Origin: an uncultured Dokdonia sp.
Lineage (GTDB): Bacteria > Bacteroidota > Bacteroidia > Flavobacteriales > Flavobacteriaceae
NCBI RefSeq assembly: GCF_937910895.1
Contig: NZ_CALEMI010000157.1
Location: forward strand, 1 to 64,000
Length of the DNA: 64,000 nucleotides
Direction: 5' to 3'
Below, in pieces: positions 7,768-16,414 of this stretch. Every line of letters begins with the position of its first letter. Position 1 is the first letter of the stretch. The notes below the pieces were generated by a model. That model was given only the letters and a program-made list of their open reading frames with translations, was not told the origin of the DNA and searched no databases. A program made the translations under genes and the position numbers.

Positions 7768-8386
7768 GTTTTCCTTCCTTGCTATTATTGCCCAACTCCT
7801 TTTTGGAGGTAGGATGTATACGCAATGGATTCTTTCTGAAAAACAAAAAAAATCAGTTACGCCACTTTTCTTTTGGTGGTTGAGTCTTTCAGGTTCTTTT
7901 TTATTATTTATTTATGGGTATTTGCGACTTGACTTTCCACTAATGCTAGGACAGGTATTGACGTATTTTATCTACATACGTAATCTGCAAATACAAGATC
8001 AATGGTCTAAAATTCCTAAATGGAGTAGACTGTTATTTTTCTTAATCCCGATTTTCATTATTGTGTATGGATATAATAATGGGGATTATGATATCAAAAA
8101 TTTATTCAATAATCCTGATATCGCACAGTGGTTATTGATCTTAGGAATTATTGCACAAGTTACCTTTACCTTGCGCTTTGTGTACCAATGGCTCTATGCT
8201 GAAAAAAAGAAAGAAGCCATCCTTCCTTTAGGTTTTTGGATTATTAGTCTTATAGGGGGTCTCATGACACTTACTTATTTTATCTTTAGACAAGATATTG
8301 TATTAATTATCTCCAATGTGATGGGTGCGATTATTTATACACGTAACATTATGTTATACAGAAAAAAACGTGATAACGCTAGTTAA
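7760..8386 (+). CDS. Tandem LABN (lipid-A biosynthesis N-terminal-like) membrane protein
   Basis: 208 residues with about six membrane helices in two similar halves. Half one has RMYTQWILSEKQKKS then PLFFWW; half two has RFVYQWLYAEKKKEA then PLGFWI. Each is an LABN domain, the three-helix unit found at the N-terminus of some LpxB proteins and as stand-alone proteins beside ArnC-type transferases. Function is not established; by position it may act as a flippase-like or scaffold component for the lipid-linked sugar. The internal duplication resembles how semi-SWEET units are doubled. It overlaps both neighbours, so the three genes are translationally coupled. Confidence 0.8.
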   Translation: MDKFSFLAIIAQLLFGGRMYTQWILSEKQKKSVTPLFFWWLSLSGSFLLFIYGYLRLDFPLMLGQVLTYFIYIRNLQIQDQWSKIPKWSRLLFFLIPIFIIVYGYNNGDYDIKNLFNNPDIAQWLLILGIIAQVTFTLRFVYQWLYAEKKKEAILPLGFWIISLIGGLMTLTYFIFRQDIVLIISNVMGAIIYTRNIMLYRKKRDNAS

Positions 8387-10007
8387 AAAACGACCTATTC
8401 TTACCATCATCCTTTTGGTGGTGGTCTTACTATTACCATTTTTAGGGGTAATGGAAGTCACGATCATGGAAGCTCGTAATTTTATTACTGCCCGTGAAAT
8501 GCTCACCGACGGTAATTGGATCCTCACGACCATGAATGGAGAAGCACGGTATCAAAAACCACCTTTGCCTACTTGGTTAACAGCGCTTTCGGCGATGGTG
8601 TTTGGGATTAAAAGTGTTTGGGGATTACGATTCCCTGCCGTACTCATGATTATGTTATTGGGAAGTATGTTGTATACGCTTTCGCGAAAGCTTACGCTAG
8701 ATAAATCCCACAGTTTTTACAATGGTTTGATCGGGATCACTTCGCTATACGTTATTCTTATCATTTTTGAAGCCCCTTGGGATATGTATGCCCATACGTT
8801 TATGCTCGTAGGGATTTATGGGATTGTACAGGTTTTTAGAACAGCAGAAACTGATTGGAAATATATACTATTAGCTGTTTTAGGAATAAGTTGTTCCGTG
8901 CTCAGTAAAGGTCCTGTGTCTGTATATGCACTGCTCTTACCGTTTTTAATTTCGTATGGAATCATATTTCGGAAATCAAATACGACCAAAAAATGGATTC
9001 AGCTCTCAGGAATTCTGGTGTTGGGGCTTGTACTAGGATTTAGTTGGTATCTCTATGTCCGCTATGCGGATCCAGAGGCATTTGCAACCATTACGTCCAA
9101 AGAAACAGGAAATTGGACCAGTTATAATGTACGTCCTATTTACTATTACTGGAGTTTCTTTACTCAAAGTGGCTTGTGGACGATTCCTGCTTTTATAGGC
9201 TTATTGTACCCGTATTTAAAAACACGTGTTTCTAACCTGAAAGTATATCAGTTTACACTGTTATGGACGCTATTGGTGGTGGTATTACTTTCCGTAATTC
9301 CAGAGAAAAAATCTAGGTATCTAATGCCAGTGTTAATTCCGCTAGCGATGAATACAGGATTTTATATAGAGTATTTGGTACGGCGGTTTAAGGAGTTAAA
9401 AGATAAACGAGAAACCATTCCTGTGTATATTGCTTTTGGGGTGATAGGACTTGCTTTTATAGGCGCTGCAGCTTCTGCTATCTATCTTTTAGTCATAGAA
9501 ACATCTATCGAAGTTCCTATGGTTAGTTATGTGTTTGCAGGGTTACTTACTGTGATAGGAATCTTATTACTCAAGAAATTATATCAGAAATCAATAGAGG
9601 GTGTTATAGTGTTGCTTATGGTTGGGCTTGTCGCTCTTGTTTTTGGATTAGGACCGTTACATATTAAAAATAAGGAAGTAAGTAAAGATCATTTTGGTTT
9701 TGATGGTTTTTTTAAAGAGGTAGGTATTGATAAAACAACACCTATCTATGCGTATAAAAATACATCACCAGAAATGGTCTGGGCTAGAGGTGAAAAGATT
9801 CTTGTTATTGAAGATTTAAGCGATTTAAAAGAAGGGGATATATTTTATATTATTGATTGTCAGGAATGTGAAGAAAGTATAGAAAATGATGAGCAGATGT
9901 CTAAATTTAAATATAACGAGCCTTATTTTATCAATTTGAACTATGAAGGATTAGAGTATAAAGATCGGAAGGCGGGGTATGTGTATAAGTTGACTAAACG
10001 AGAATAG
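8370..10007 (+). CDS. GT39/ArnT-like membrane glycosyltransferase
   Basis: About 545 residues with 10-12 membrane helices. The first periplasmic loop has EARNFITAREMLTDGNW and RYQKPPLPTWLTA, the pattern of ArnT/PMT enzymes in which an acidic residue in this loop is catalytic. Such enzymes take a sugar from an undecaprenyl-phosphate carrier and attach it to lipid A or protein at the outer face. I chose GTG 8370 (VITLVKKRP...), which overlaps the preceding gene by 17 bases; a GTG at 8325 is also in frame but gives an unlikely start. Residues from the palindromic repeat (8679-8690) encode LSRK in a loop. The stop overlaps by 14 bases with the convergent GT-C gene. Confidence 0.85.
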   Translation: MITLVKKRPILTIILLVVVLLLPFLGVMEVTIMEARNFITAREMLTDGNWILTTMNGEARYQKPPLPTWLTALSAMVFGIKSVWGLRFPAVLMIMLLGSMLYTLSRKLTLDKSHSFYNGLIGITSLYVILIIFEAPWDMYAHTFMLVGIYGIVQVFRTAETDWKYILLAVLGISCSVLSKGPVSVYALLLPFLISYGIIFRKSNTTKKWIQLSGILVLGLVLGFSWYLYVRYADPEAFATITSKETGNWTSYNVRPIYYYWSFFTQSGLWTIPAFIGLLYPYLKTRVSNLKVYQFTLLWTLLVVVLLSVIPEKKSRYLMPVLIPLAMNTGFYIEYLVRRFKELKDKRETIPVYIAFGVIGLAFIGAAASAIYLLVIETSIEVPMVSYVFAGLLTVIGILLLKKLYQKSIEGVIVLLMVGLVALVFGLGPLHIKNKEVSKDHFGFDGFFKEVGIDKTTPIYAYKNTSPEMVWARGEKILVIEDLSDLKEGDIFYIIDCQECEESIENDEQMSKFKYNEPYFINLNYEGLEYKDRKAGYVYKLTKRE

Positions 10008-11382
10008 CCTTCTCACTCTTCCTAAAAACCTCCCAAAGAAATACGCTCAAAACAATCAAGTATTCTACGGCAACCAATCCTAAGTTTTCTTTAAAACCAT
10101 CTGGACCGTAGGCTGAGTAGCTTAATATAATCGTAAAACTCCATACCAATGGAAATCGGTACTTTGTAAACACACATAGAATAAGCGGAGTGGCAACATA
10201 CCAAGGATGTACCGTGGTAGATAATAAAAAGTAAAACGAAATCCCCAGCAATATCGCCGTGATCGTCGCTTTCAACGTTTTGTTTTTCCGAAAGAACGCT
10301 AAGAGCAACAAGAATCCCACAACATAACGAGGTAATAGAGGCCCCACATCACCTATAATATTCCAACCTATAGTTTGATATCCATACCACCTGATGATGT
10401 AATAGATGCTTGCATTAAACTCAAAGGTTTTAAACCAAAGCGCAATAGACGCGCCGAAGTTTTCAGCGAAAGCACCATTGAGAAATGGAGCAAATGTGAG
10501 GGCTACTGTTCCTAAAACAACGAGATAATATAAGGCAGCGTTTTTCCATCCTTTCCATGAAAGAAATAGGTTTTGATTCGGAGGGTTATTTCGCGAAAGC
10601 AAAAATTGAAAAAGTAGCGGCAAGAATAATAAGGGTAACAATTTTATAGATATAGAAAGTGCCAATAGAACAGCGCTCCAAACCCATTTGCCTTGATGAA
10701 GCAAGTAGAGTGACCACACGACAAAAAAGAGCATCACCGATTCAAAATGAAGATTACCCGTCATCTCTATGATAATAAACGGGTTGAGCGCATACCAAAA
10801 AATAGCGTGGATAGGCATTCCCATTCTTTCGAGCAATTTTTTACCTAGGATAATTATTCCCATATCTGCCATCAGAATGAGAATTCTAAGTATCATTGTC
10901 GCATCTGAAATGCTATCATTAGAAAAGAATCCTGCAATAGCAAAACACAGTTGATTGATAGGTGGGTAGTTGGTATAATGACTCCCGTTGAGTGCTCCCA
11001 TCCCTGCATAGAGTTGGTCTGCTTGTGCAATCACATCCATCGCGCCACTTTCTACATAACTTAAAGGCGTGGTTAAGTAGGGATTGAATCCTTCTAAAAG
11101 CAGTCTTCCATCCCATATAAAGCGGTAAAAATCCTGCGATAGATTGGGAATGGCAGGAATAAAAACGAGCCTGAATACAAATGCTATAAACGCGAGTAGC
11201 CAGAAGTCAGTTTTGCCTAATTGGACTATTTTATAGAAAAAGAAAAAAAGCGCTGTGTAAAGGGTCAGTAATTTTGTAAAATCAGATCGAACGAGATCAT
11301 ACGCAAATGCCCAGTAAAAAGCGAGCGAGAATAAAGCAAAAAGTAGGGGCAGTTTATGATATTTCCAAATCTGGGTGATCAC
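9994..11382 (-). CDS. GT-C type multi-spanning mannosyltransferase-like protein
   Basis: 462 residues with about 12 hydrophobic helices and the loop YRFIWDGRLLLEGFNPYLTTP. That loop is typical of GT87/DUF2029- and MptB-like transferases that use polyprenyl-phosphate sugars. Starts with GTG at 11382, overlapping the stop of the preceding gene by four bases (GTGA), so the two are coupled. It is the last gene of a four-gene minus-strand operon with two GT2 enzymes. The dolichyl-phosphate-type GT2 at 12869-13561 probably makes its donor lipid. The repeat core near 10589-10599 encodes LLSRN. Acceptor unknown. Confidence 0.75.
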   Translation of the reverse strand: MITQIWKYHKLPLLFALFSLAFYWAFAYDLVRSDFTKLLTLYTALFFFFYKIVQLGKTDFWLLAFIAFVFRLVFIPAIPNLSQDFYRFIWDGRLLLEGFNPYLTTPLSYVESGAMDVIAQADQLYAGMGALNGSHYTNYPPINQLCFAIAGFFSNDSISDATMILRILILMADMGIIILGKKLLERMGMPIHAIFWYALNPFIIIEMTGNLHFESVMLFFVVWSLYLLHQGKWVWSAVLLALSISIKLLPLLFLPLLFQFLLSRNNPPNQNLFLSWKGWKNAALYYLVVLGTVALTFAPFLNGAFAENFGASIALWFKTFEFNASIYYIIRWYGYQTIGWNIIGDVGPLLPRYVVGFLLLLAFFRKNKTLKATITAILLGISFYFLLSTTVHPWYVATPLILCVFTKYRFPLVWSFTIILSYSAYGPDGFKENLGLVAVEYLIVLSVFLWEVFRKSEKAILV

Positions 11383-12869
11383 ACTTTGGAAGTTAATGAT
11401 TTAAAGAAAACAAAGCCAAAACCTATAAAAAGCATCAAGTGAAATGGGAACAGCCCAAAATCACCACCTTGATCTCCTACAACAAAGGCGCTATACATTC
11501 CAAAAGCAAAATACAGCATCAAGATTCCTTCCAAGATCACGTGAAGAGAGATGTTTTTTTTGAGGTATTTGTTGCCTTTCCAACTATCTTTTAGTGTGTT
11601 GATATTAAATTTTGGAGTACGTACAAAATCACTTCGTTTTCCTATATGTCCCTCGATCACAGCAATAGAGTTATGTAATGAGAAGCCCATCGCAATACTG
11701 AAAAAGGTAAAAAACATCCCGATATAACGTATAAACTGTTTTAAGCCTCCGCCGTATATATTTTTAAACATAAACCAGTAACAAACAAAAAAGATCAAGG
11801 TGCTTGCAACAAAGAAACTCATGACAATAAAATACGTTTTAAGATGCGCATATTCGTTTTTAATGTAGAGCATCGGGATGCTGAGTAACCCTACAATAAG
11901 TACATTTAAAAACATGGTACTATTTAACAAATGCAAGATGCCATGAAACTTTGTTTTCGTAGACATATTCTTGCTCTTTAAAACTCGAGAAGCCATCTTC
12001 TGGAAGTTTTCTGCACCTCCTTTATTCCATCTAAATTGTTGTGAGCGAGCGGCACTAATCACTACCGGTAACTCAGCGGGAGTTTCTACATCTTCAAGAT
12101 ATTTGAATTTCCAGTTTTTAAGTTGGGCTCTATAACTTAAATCCAGATCCTCGGTGAGTGTGTCGCCTTCCCAATTACCTGCATCTAGAATACATTGCTT
12201 GCGCCATACACCTGCGGTACCATTAAAATTGATAAAATGACCTTTGCTATTTCTACCTACTTGCTCTAAGGTAAAATGCGCATCAAGAGCAAAAGCCTGT
12301 ACCTTGGTCAGTAAAGAATAATCTCTGTTAATATGTCCCCATCGGGTTTGTACCACGCCAATATTGCGATCTATAAAATAGGGAACGGTGCGTTGCAACC
12401 AGTTAGGTTCCGGAAGAAAATCAGCATCAAAAATTGCTATAAACTCTCCTTTTGCATTTACAAGTCCTTCTTTAAGAGCACCTGCTTTAAATCCAGAACG
12501 ATCGGTGCGTGTTACGTGCTTGATGTCAAGTCCTGTCTTTTGTAATCGTTCTATATGTTCTTTTGTGGTTTGCAAAGACTCATCAGTGCTATCATCTAGT
12601 ACTTGAATCTCTAACTTATGAGCGGGATACTCAAGAAGTGCAATATTATCTAACAGGCGTTCCATGACGTACATTTCATTGTACACAGGAAGTTGTATAG
12701 TAATATAGGGTACTTGTGCAGGATCTGACAGGTCAAATTTTGGAGCATCATCCTTTTTATGTTGTGCACGCAAATAATTAAATAACAAATTAAGTTGCGA
12801 TAGGCTATATGCAAAAATAACAAGCAATGAAATGGTGTAAATCGTGATGATTATGAATTCTATGACCAT
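11379..12869 (-). CDS. Cellulose synthase-like GT2 glycosyltransferase
   Basis: 496 residues. One N-terminal helix, a GT-A domain, then four or five C-terminal helices. The processive GT2 signatures are present: DDSTDES, a DAD motif (IFDADFLPEP), TEDLDLSYRAQ and QQFRWNKGG (QxxRW). This layout matches CsbB/BcsA-like and glucomannan-type synthases that polymerise or transfer a sugar while spanning the membrane. Start and stop overlap with both neighbours (TAATG at 12867-12871, GTGA at 11379-11382), so translation is coupled along the operon. Product polysaccharide not predictable. Confidence 0.85.
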   Translation of the reverse strand: MVIEFIIITIYTISLLVIFAYSLSQLNLLFNYLRAQHKKDDAPKFDLSDPAQVPYITIQLPVYNEMYVMERLLDNIALLEYPAHKLEIQVLDDSTDESLQTTKEHIERLQKTGLDIKHVTRTDRSGFKAGALKEGLVNAKGEFIAIFDADFLPEPNWLQRTVPYFIDRNIGVVQTRWGHINRDYSLLTKVQAFALDAHFTLEQVGRNSKGHFINFNGTAGVWRKQCILDAGNWEGDTLTEDLDLSYRAQLKNWKFKYLEDVETPAELPVVISAARSQQFRWNKGGAENFQKMASRVLKSKNMSTKTKFHGILHLLNSTMFLNVLIVGLLSIPMLYIKNEYAHLKTYFIVMSFFVASTLIFFVCYWFMFKNIYGGGLKQFIRYIGMFFTFFSIAMGFSLHNSIAVIEGHIGKRSDFVRTPKFNINTLKDSWKGNKYLKKNISLHVILEGILMLYFAFGMYSAFVVGDQGGDFGLFPFHLMLFIGFGFVFFKSLTSKV

Positions 12870-13561
12870 TATTTAAAACTATATTTAAATATCCAACTTA
12901 AAATTTTAATGCCTGCAAAGATAGCACCTTTTACAGTTCCAGATACTTTAGAAACCCCAATACGATTACGGTATTTTACAGGAATTTCTGTGTATTTCAT
13001 TTTCTTTTTTAACACCTTCAGTTGCATTTCTACTGTCCAACCATAGGTTTTATCTTCCATTTCTAGTGCGAGTAAACTAGCGTACTTTATAGCTCTGAAA
13101 GGGCCTAAATCTGTAAATCGAGCATTAAAAAATAGACGCATTAACGAGGTTGCTAGCCAATTTCCAAATATTTGTGGAACGGTCATGGAACCGCTTTCGC
13201 GAAAGCGTTTATCTCTCGCCCCAATCACCAGATCACAATCATCTTCAATAATGGGTATTATAAGCAATGATAACTGCTCTGGATAATCACTATAATCACC
13301 ATCTAAAAAAACAACAATATCAGTAGTGTCTGAAGCATTTGCTATATACTCCATTCCTTTTAAACAGGCATTTCCGTAGCCAGGTGTGTTTTCTCTTAAT
13401 ACAGTGGCGCCAGCATTTTTTGCAACCGTATCTGTTTGGTCGGTAGAGGCGTTACTTACCACAATCACCTCGTGTACGCTATCAGGAATATCTTTAATAA
13501 CCAGACCTATAGAATCTTGCTCATTGTAAGCAGGAATAATAACTTTGATAATAGGATTCAT
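12869..13561 (-). CDS. Dolichyl-phosphate mannosyltransferase-like GT2
   Basis: 230 residues, soluble GT-A enzyme. Motifs: IIPAYNEQDSIG at the start, VSNASTDQT for the nucleotide, FLDGDYSDYPEQL for the metal. Such enzymes load a sugar on a polyprenyl phosphate. It sits directly upstream of a processive GT2 and a GT-C enzyme, an order that fits donor synthesis followed by use at the membrane. The KRFRES segment (residues about 119-124) comes from a palindromic repeat with core 13194-13205. Its stop overlaps the next start by one base. Confidence 0.85.
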   Translation of the reverse strand: MNPIIKVIIPAYNEQDSIGLVIKDIPDSVHEVIVVSNASTDQTDTVAKNAGATVLRENTPGYGNACLKGMEYIANASDTTDIVVFLDGDYSDYPEQLSLLIIPIIEDDCDLVIGARDKRFRESGSMTVPQIFGNWLATSLMRLFFNARFTDLGPFRAIKYASLLALEMEDKTYGWTVEMQLKVLKKKMKYTEIPVKYRNRIGVSKVSGTVKGAIFAGIKILSWIFKYSFK

Positions 13562-13575
13562 AATAGGTAGCAGAT

Positions 13576-14058
13576 CTAATATAGCTTTACATCAGGATTG
13601 TCATGTCTAAAACTGCGAATACTAGTCCACATTCCTTTATAAACATCTTGTATGTATTTCTCGACTCTAACCAATTTATTTTTTTGGTATACGAGGCTAA
13701 ATCCGTTTTTCTTGTTGTTTTGGTATTGTGTTTTACGTTTTTCTTGGGTTGCAAGATCGTAAAAAATCCACCAATTCTCGGCGATTCCTTTGTTATAATG
13801 ACCTTCTCTTTTTAAAGAACCATTTTTAGTATAGTAATACCAATATTTTGATTTTTGATTTCCTTTGTAATGCCCTTTGGAAGCCAGTTGTCCGTTTTCG
13901 TAATACTGATACCAGTAGTTGGCTTTTTCTCCAGAAATAATCCATCCTTCTGCTTTAAGTGTCCCATTGGGATGGTATTCCTTATTATACATTTTTACAG
14001 AACCCTTATCGGAAGGTGGCGTTAGGCATAAAAATAAAATAAGTAATTGTGAAAGCAT
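13576..14058 (-). CDS. MORN-like repeat protein (YwqK-type)
   Basis: 160 residues. A short hydrophobic N-terminus (MLSQLLILFLCLTPPSDKG) looks like a signal peptide. Four or five repeats of about 23 residues follow, with the pattern Y-x-NGxLxxEGxY/GxxxxYWxYY. These MORN-like repeats are annotated in databases as YwqK-family antitoxins, but there is no toxin gene here and the role in Bacteroidetes is unknown. It is first in the operon with three glycosyltransferases, 14 bases before the next gene, so it may be an envelope protein of the same pathway. Confidence 0.7.
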   Translation of the reverse strand: MLSQLLILFLCLTPPSDKGSVKMYNKEYHPNGTLKAEGWIISGEKANYWYQYYENGQLASKGHYKGNQKSKYWYYYTKNGSLKREGHYNKGIAENWWIFYDLATQEKRKTQYQNNKKNGFSLVYQKNKLVRVEKYIQDVYKGMWTSIRSFRHDNPDVKLY

Positions 14059-14215
14059 AAATCTATATTAAAGTCGCTTAGACGAAAGTGAAGTGTATTG
14101 CTAACAGACAACACGCGTTTTTGTTAGCGAGTGGGTAAAAGAAAAGACAGATATATCCAAGAAAGTATATTTAAAATCGATGCTGATGCTTATTTTTACG
14201 TAAATCCAAAGCAAT

Positions 14216-15334
14216 ATGAGTTTAAGTTATTGGGAACATCAAACATGGCTATCTGCGATTGATTACACGATTGTAGGAAGTGGTATTGTAGGATTGAATG
14301 CTGCATTACGCTTACGCGAAAAATTTCCCAAGGCGCGTATTCTCATCCTAGAAAAAGGCATGTTACCACAAGGGGCTAGTACGAAAAATGCAGGATTTGC
14401 TTGCTTTGGAAGCCTCTCAGAAATTCTAGATGATTTGACATCTCATTCTGAAGAAGAGGTAGTGGCTCTTATAAAACAGCGTATCAATGGCTTGAAATTA
14501 CTCAGAGAAACCTTAGGAGATGGTACATTGGATTATCAAGAATTAGGCGGGTATGAACTTTTTACAGATCAAGATGAAGCATTGTATGAACACTGTTTGC
14601 AGCACATAGAAAAAATAAATGCATTGTTACATCCCATTTTTGGAGCCCCAGTGTATAGTACCAAAGAAAATACGTTTGGCTTTCAGCAGATTCAAAAGAA
14701 ATATATTTATAATGCGTTTGAAGGGCAAATAGATACTGGAAAAATGATAGATGGTTTATTGCAGCTTGCCCTCAGTAAAGGAATTAAAATTATGAATGGT
14801 GTGCGTGTGATTCGTTTTGAAGATCAAGAATCTCACGTAGAAGTGATTACCGATACATTTTCTTTACAAACCCATCAATTATTGATTGCCACTAATGGGT
14901 TTGCTTCTCAACTTGGTTTTCCAGAAGTAAAACCCGCAAGAGCACAAGTCTTGATCACAAAACCGATCCCTGATTTAAAAATTGAAGGAACGTTTCATTT
15001 GGATAAAGGATACTACTATTTTAGAAATATTAACAACCGAATTCTTTTTGGCGGCGGACGAAATCTAGACTTCAAAACCGAAGAAACTACAGATTTAGGA
15101 CAAACCGAGATAGTTCAAAGAGAACTAGAACGATTATTAAAGGAGGTGATTTTACCCAACACTTTTTTTGAAATTGATAGACGATGGAGTGGCATTATGG
15201 GTGTTGGCTCTCAAAAGAAACCCATCCTAAAATCTATTTCTATCCGAATACATGCCGGCGTCCGCTTAGGAGGCATGGGAGTCGCTATTGGCAGTCAGGT
15301 GGGCAGGGATTTGGCAGATTTGGCAAACAGATGA
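14216..15334 (+). CDS. FAD-dependent amino acid oxidase-like oxidoreductase (DAO family)
   Basis: 372 residues. The N-terminal dinucleotide-binding motif is DYTIVGSGIVGLNAALRLREKFP (GxGxxG), followed by the acidic ribose-binding ILEKG. The C-terminal FAD contact is GVRLGGMGVAIGSQVGRDLAD. Members oxidise amines or amino acids such as glycine or sarcosine. ATG 14216 gives a complete domain. The last 13 codons, SQVGRDLADL..., are copied twice more downstream at roughly 139-base spacing, each ending in a stop (see the repeat entry). The gene is not obviously in an operon. Substrate unknown. Confidence 0.85.
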   Translation: MSLSYWEHQTWLSAIDYTIVGSGIVGLNAALRLREKFPKARILILEKGMLPQGASTKNAGFACFGSLSEILDDLTSHSEEEVVALIKQRINGLKLLRETLGDGTLDYQELGGYELFTDQDEALYEHCLQHIEKINALLHPIFGAPVYSTKENTFGFQQIQKKYIYNAFEGQIDTGKMIDGLLQLALSKGIKIMNGVRVIRFEDQESHVEVITDTFSLQTHQLLIATNGFASQLGFPEVKPARAQVLITKPIPDLKIEGTFHLDKGYYYFRNINNRILFGGGRNLDFKTEETTDLGQTEIVQRELERLLKEVILPNTFFEIDRRWSGIMGVGSQKKPILKSISIRIHAGVRLGGMGVAIGSQVGRDLADLANR

Positions 15335-15616
15335 TTTTAGTTTGCTTTTATCCCATTACGGGAGTGGTTGTAATTTTAAAAAAGTAGCTTTTTGCACTTT
15401 TTTATAAATTACTTTCCGTCATAGTGTTATGGTCAGGTGGGTAAGGATTTAGCCGATTTAGTGAATGATTGATTGTTGTTTTTAAATAACCCATTATTGG
15501 GGGTAGTTATTCTTTTGTTTTTGTAATTTTTGGGACAAAAAGAAAAGAATTTTCTGTTACTTGGTTTCAAAGTCAGGTGGGGAAGGACTTGGCGGATTTG
15601 GTAGAAGGATGATTCG
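15295..15616 (+). repeat. Decayed tandem repeat (about 139 bp) of the oxidoreductase 3' end
   Basis: The segment TCAGGTGGG-AGGATTTGGC-GATTT begins at 15295 (within the gene), 15433 and 15573, spacings of 138 and 140 bases. Translated in frame the copies read QVGRDLADLANR-stop, QVGKDLADLVND-stop and QVGKDLADLVEG-stop. The spacers after copies one and two also share CCCATTA..GGG followed by GTGGTTGT or GTAGTTAT. Copies two and three have no start codon, so they are remnants rather than genes. They fill most of the 300-base gap before the GreA-like gene. Confidence 0.75.
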
Positions 15617-15635
15617 ATAATTAAGAAATTTATTT

Positions 15636-16097
15636 GTGATAGATAAACAAAAATTAAAAATACATTTACTTGAGAGATGCGTTGTGCAACTTTCAACGCG
15701 CCGCGCCGCGGTAGATAACATACTCGCTAATGTAGCGATATCACTAAAGGAAGAGACCAAAAGTTCGGCTGGGGATAAACATGAAACGGGGAGAGCCATG
15801 CTTCAGTTAGAACGAGAAAATGCAGGAAAACAACTCGCCGAAATAGAAAAACTAGAGGCAATTCTTCAACGTATTTCTTCAGACATATCTCCAGACCCTG
15901 TTCATTTAGGGAGTGTTGTGATGACAAGTCAGGCAAATTATTTTATCAGCATCCCTGTTGGAGAGATCAAAACAGAAGCGGGAGTTTTTTATGCAATTGG
16001 CATAGGATCTCCCATTGGACAATTGTTATTGGGAAAACGGGAAGGAGATGAGGTACGCTTTCGCGAAAGCGTACTTAACATTACCAACATTTATTAA
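15636..16097 (+). CDS. GreA/GreB C-terminal domain-like protein
   Basis: 153 residues from a GTG start at 15636. The N-terminal half is helical and could form the coiled coil of Gre factors. The C-terminal half has AIGIGSPIGQLLLGKREGDEVRF, close to the GreA/GreB FKBP-like RNA-polymerase-binding domain (SPLGRALLGKxxGDEV). Flavobacterial homologues are often mislabelled 3-oxoacyl-ACP synthase. The acidic tip residues of real GreA are not obvious, so it may bind RNA polymerase or ribosomes without cleavage activity. Residues VRFRESVL are made by a perfect 22-bp palindromic repeat copy (16053-16074), eight residues before the stop. Confidence 0.75.
   Translation: MIDKQKLKIHLLERCVVQLSTRRAAVDNILANVAISLKEETKSSAGDKHETGRAMLQLERENAGKQLAEIEKLEAILQRISSDISPDPVHLGSVVMTSQANYFISIPVGEIKTEAGVFYAIGIGSPIGQLLLGKREGDEVRFRESVLNITNIY
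16053..16074. repeat. Palindromic repeat, perfect 22-bp copy inside a gene
   Basis: Core CTTTCGCGAAAG at 16058-16069 with five matching bases on each side. It lies inside the 3' end of the GreA-like gene and encodes VRFRESVL. It shows that the repeat can be fully extended even when translated. Confidence 0.9.
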
Positions 16098-16112
16098 GGA
16101 ATCTGTAAATAC

Positions 16113-16153
16113 AAATCCGCATCATGTCCTCCTAAAAACATAGATGCGGATTT
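16113..16153 (+). terminator. Long-loop hairpin after the GreA-like gene
   Basis: AAATCCGCATC (16113-16123) pairs perfectly with GATGCGGATTT (16143-16153) around a 19-base loop and ends in TTTT. It starts 16 bases after the stop codon, the right place for an intrinsic terminator. The rest of the gap up to 16414 is A/T-rich and shows nothing I can name. Confidence 0.6.
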
Positions 16154-16414
16154 TCCAACAAACCAACCAAACTATTTTGTAACCTATTTTTCTATTTTAA
16201 TTTGTATGCTTTCTATGATGAATCTACGTACTAATTGCTTGTTTACTTTTACCAAAGTTAGATGAGTCTTAAAGAAATTAAAACATACAATGAGCCAAGT
16301 ATCCATTTGAATGAGTGAAGTGTTTTTTAGGGTCTTATTTGAAAATGAATAGACACTAAATTATGCGTATTTTATATTTTAAAGTATTTTCGTGTCAACT
16401 AACTAACGAAATAA

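Noticed and set aside
13576-14058. YwqK antitoxin and so a toxin-antitoxin system
   Set aside because: Only MORN-like repeats are seen and no toxin gene is next to it; it is in a glycosyltransferase operon.
14307-14324. Another palindrome copy in the oxidoreductase (CGCTTACGCGAAAAA)
   Set aside because: A core mismatch and a lost right arm make it weak; LRLREKF is a normal sequence for this family position.
15433-15616. Copies two and three of the oxidoreductase tail as small genes
   Set aside because: No start codon or ribosome site precedes them; they are remnants.
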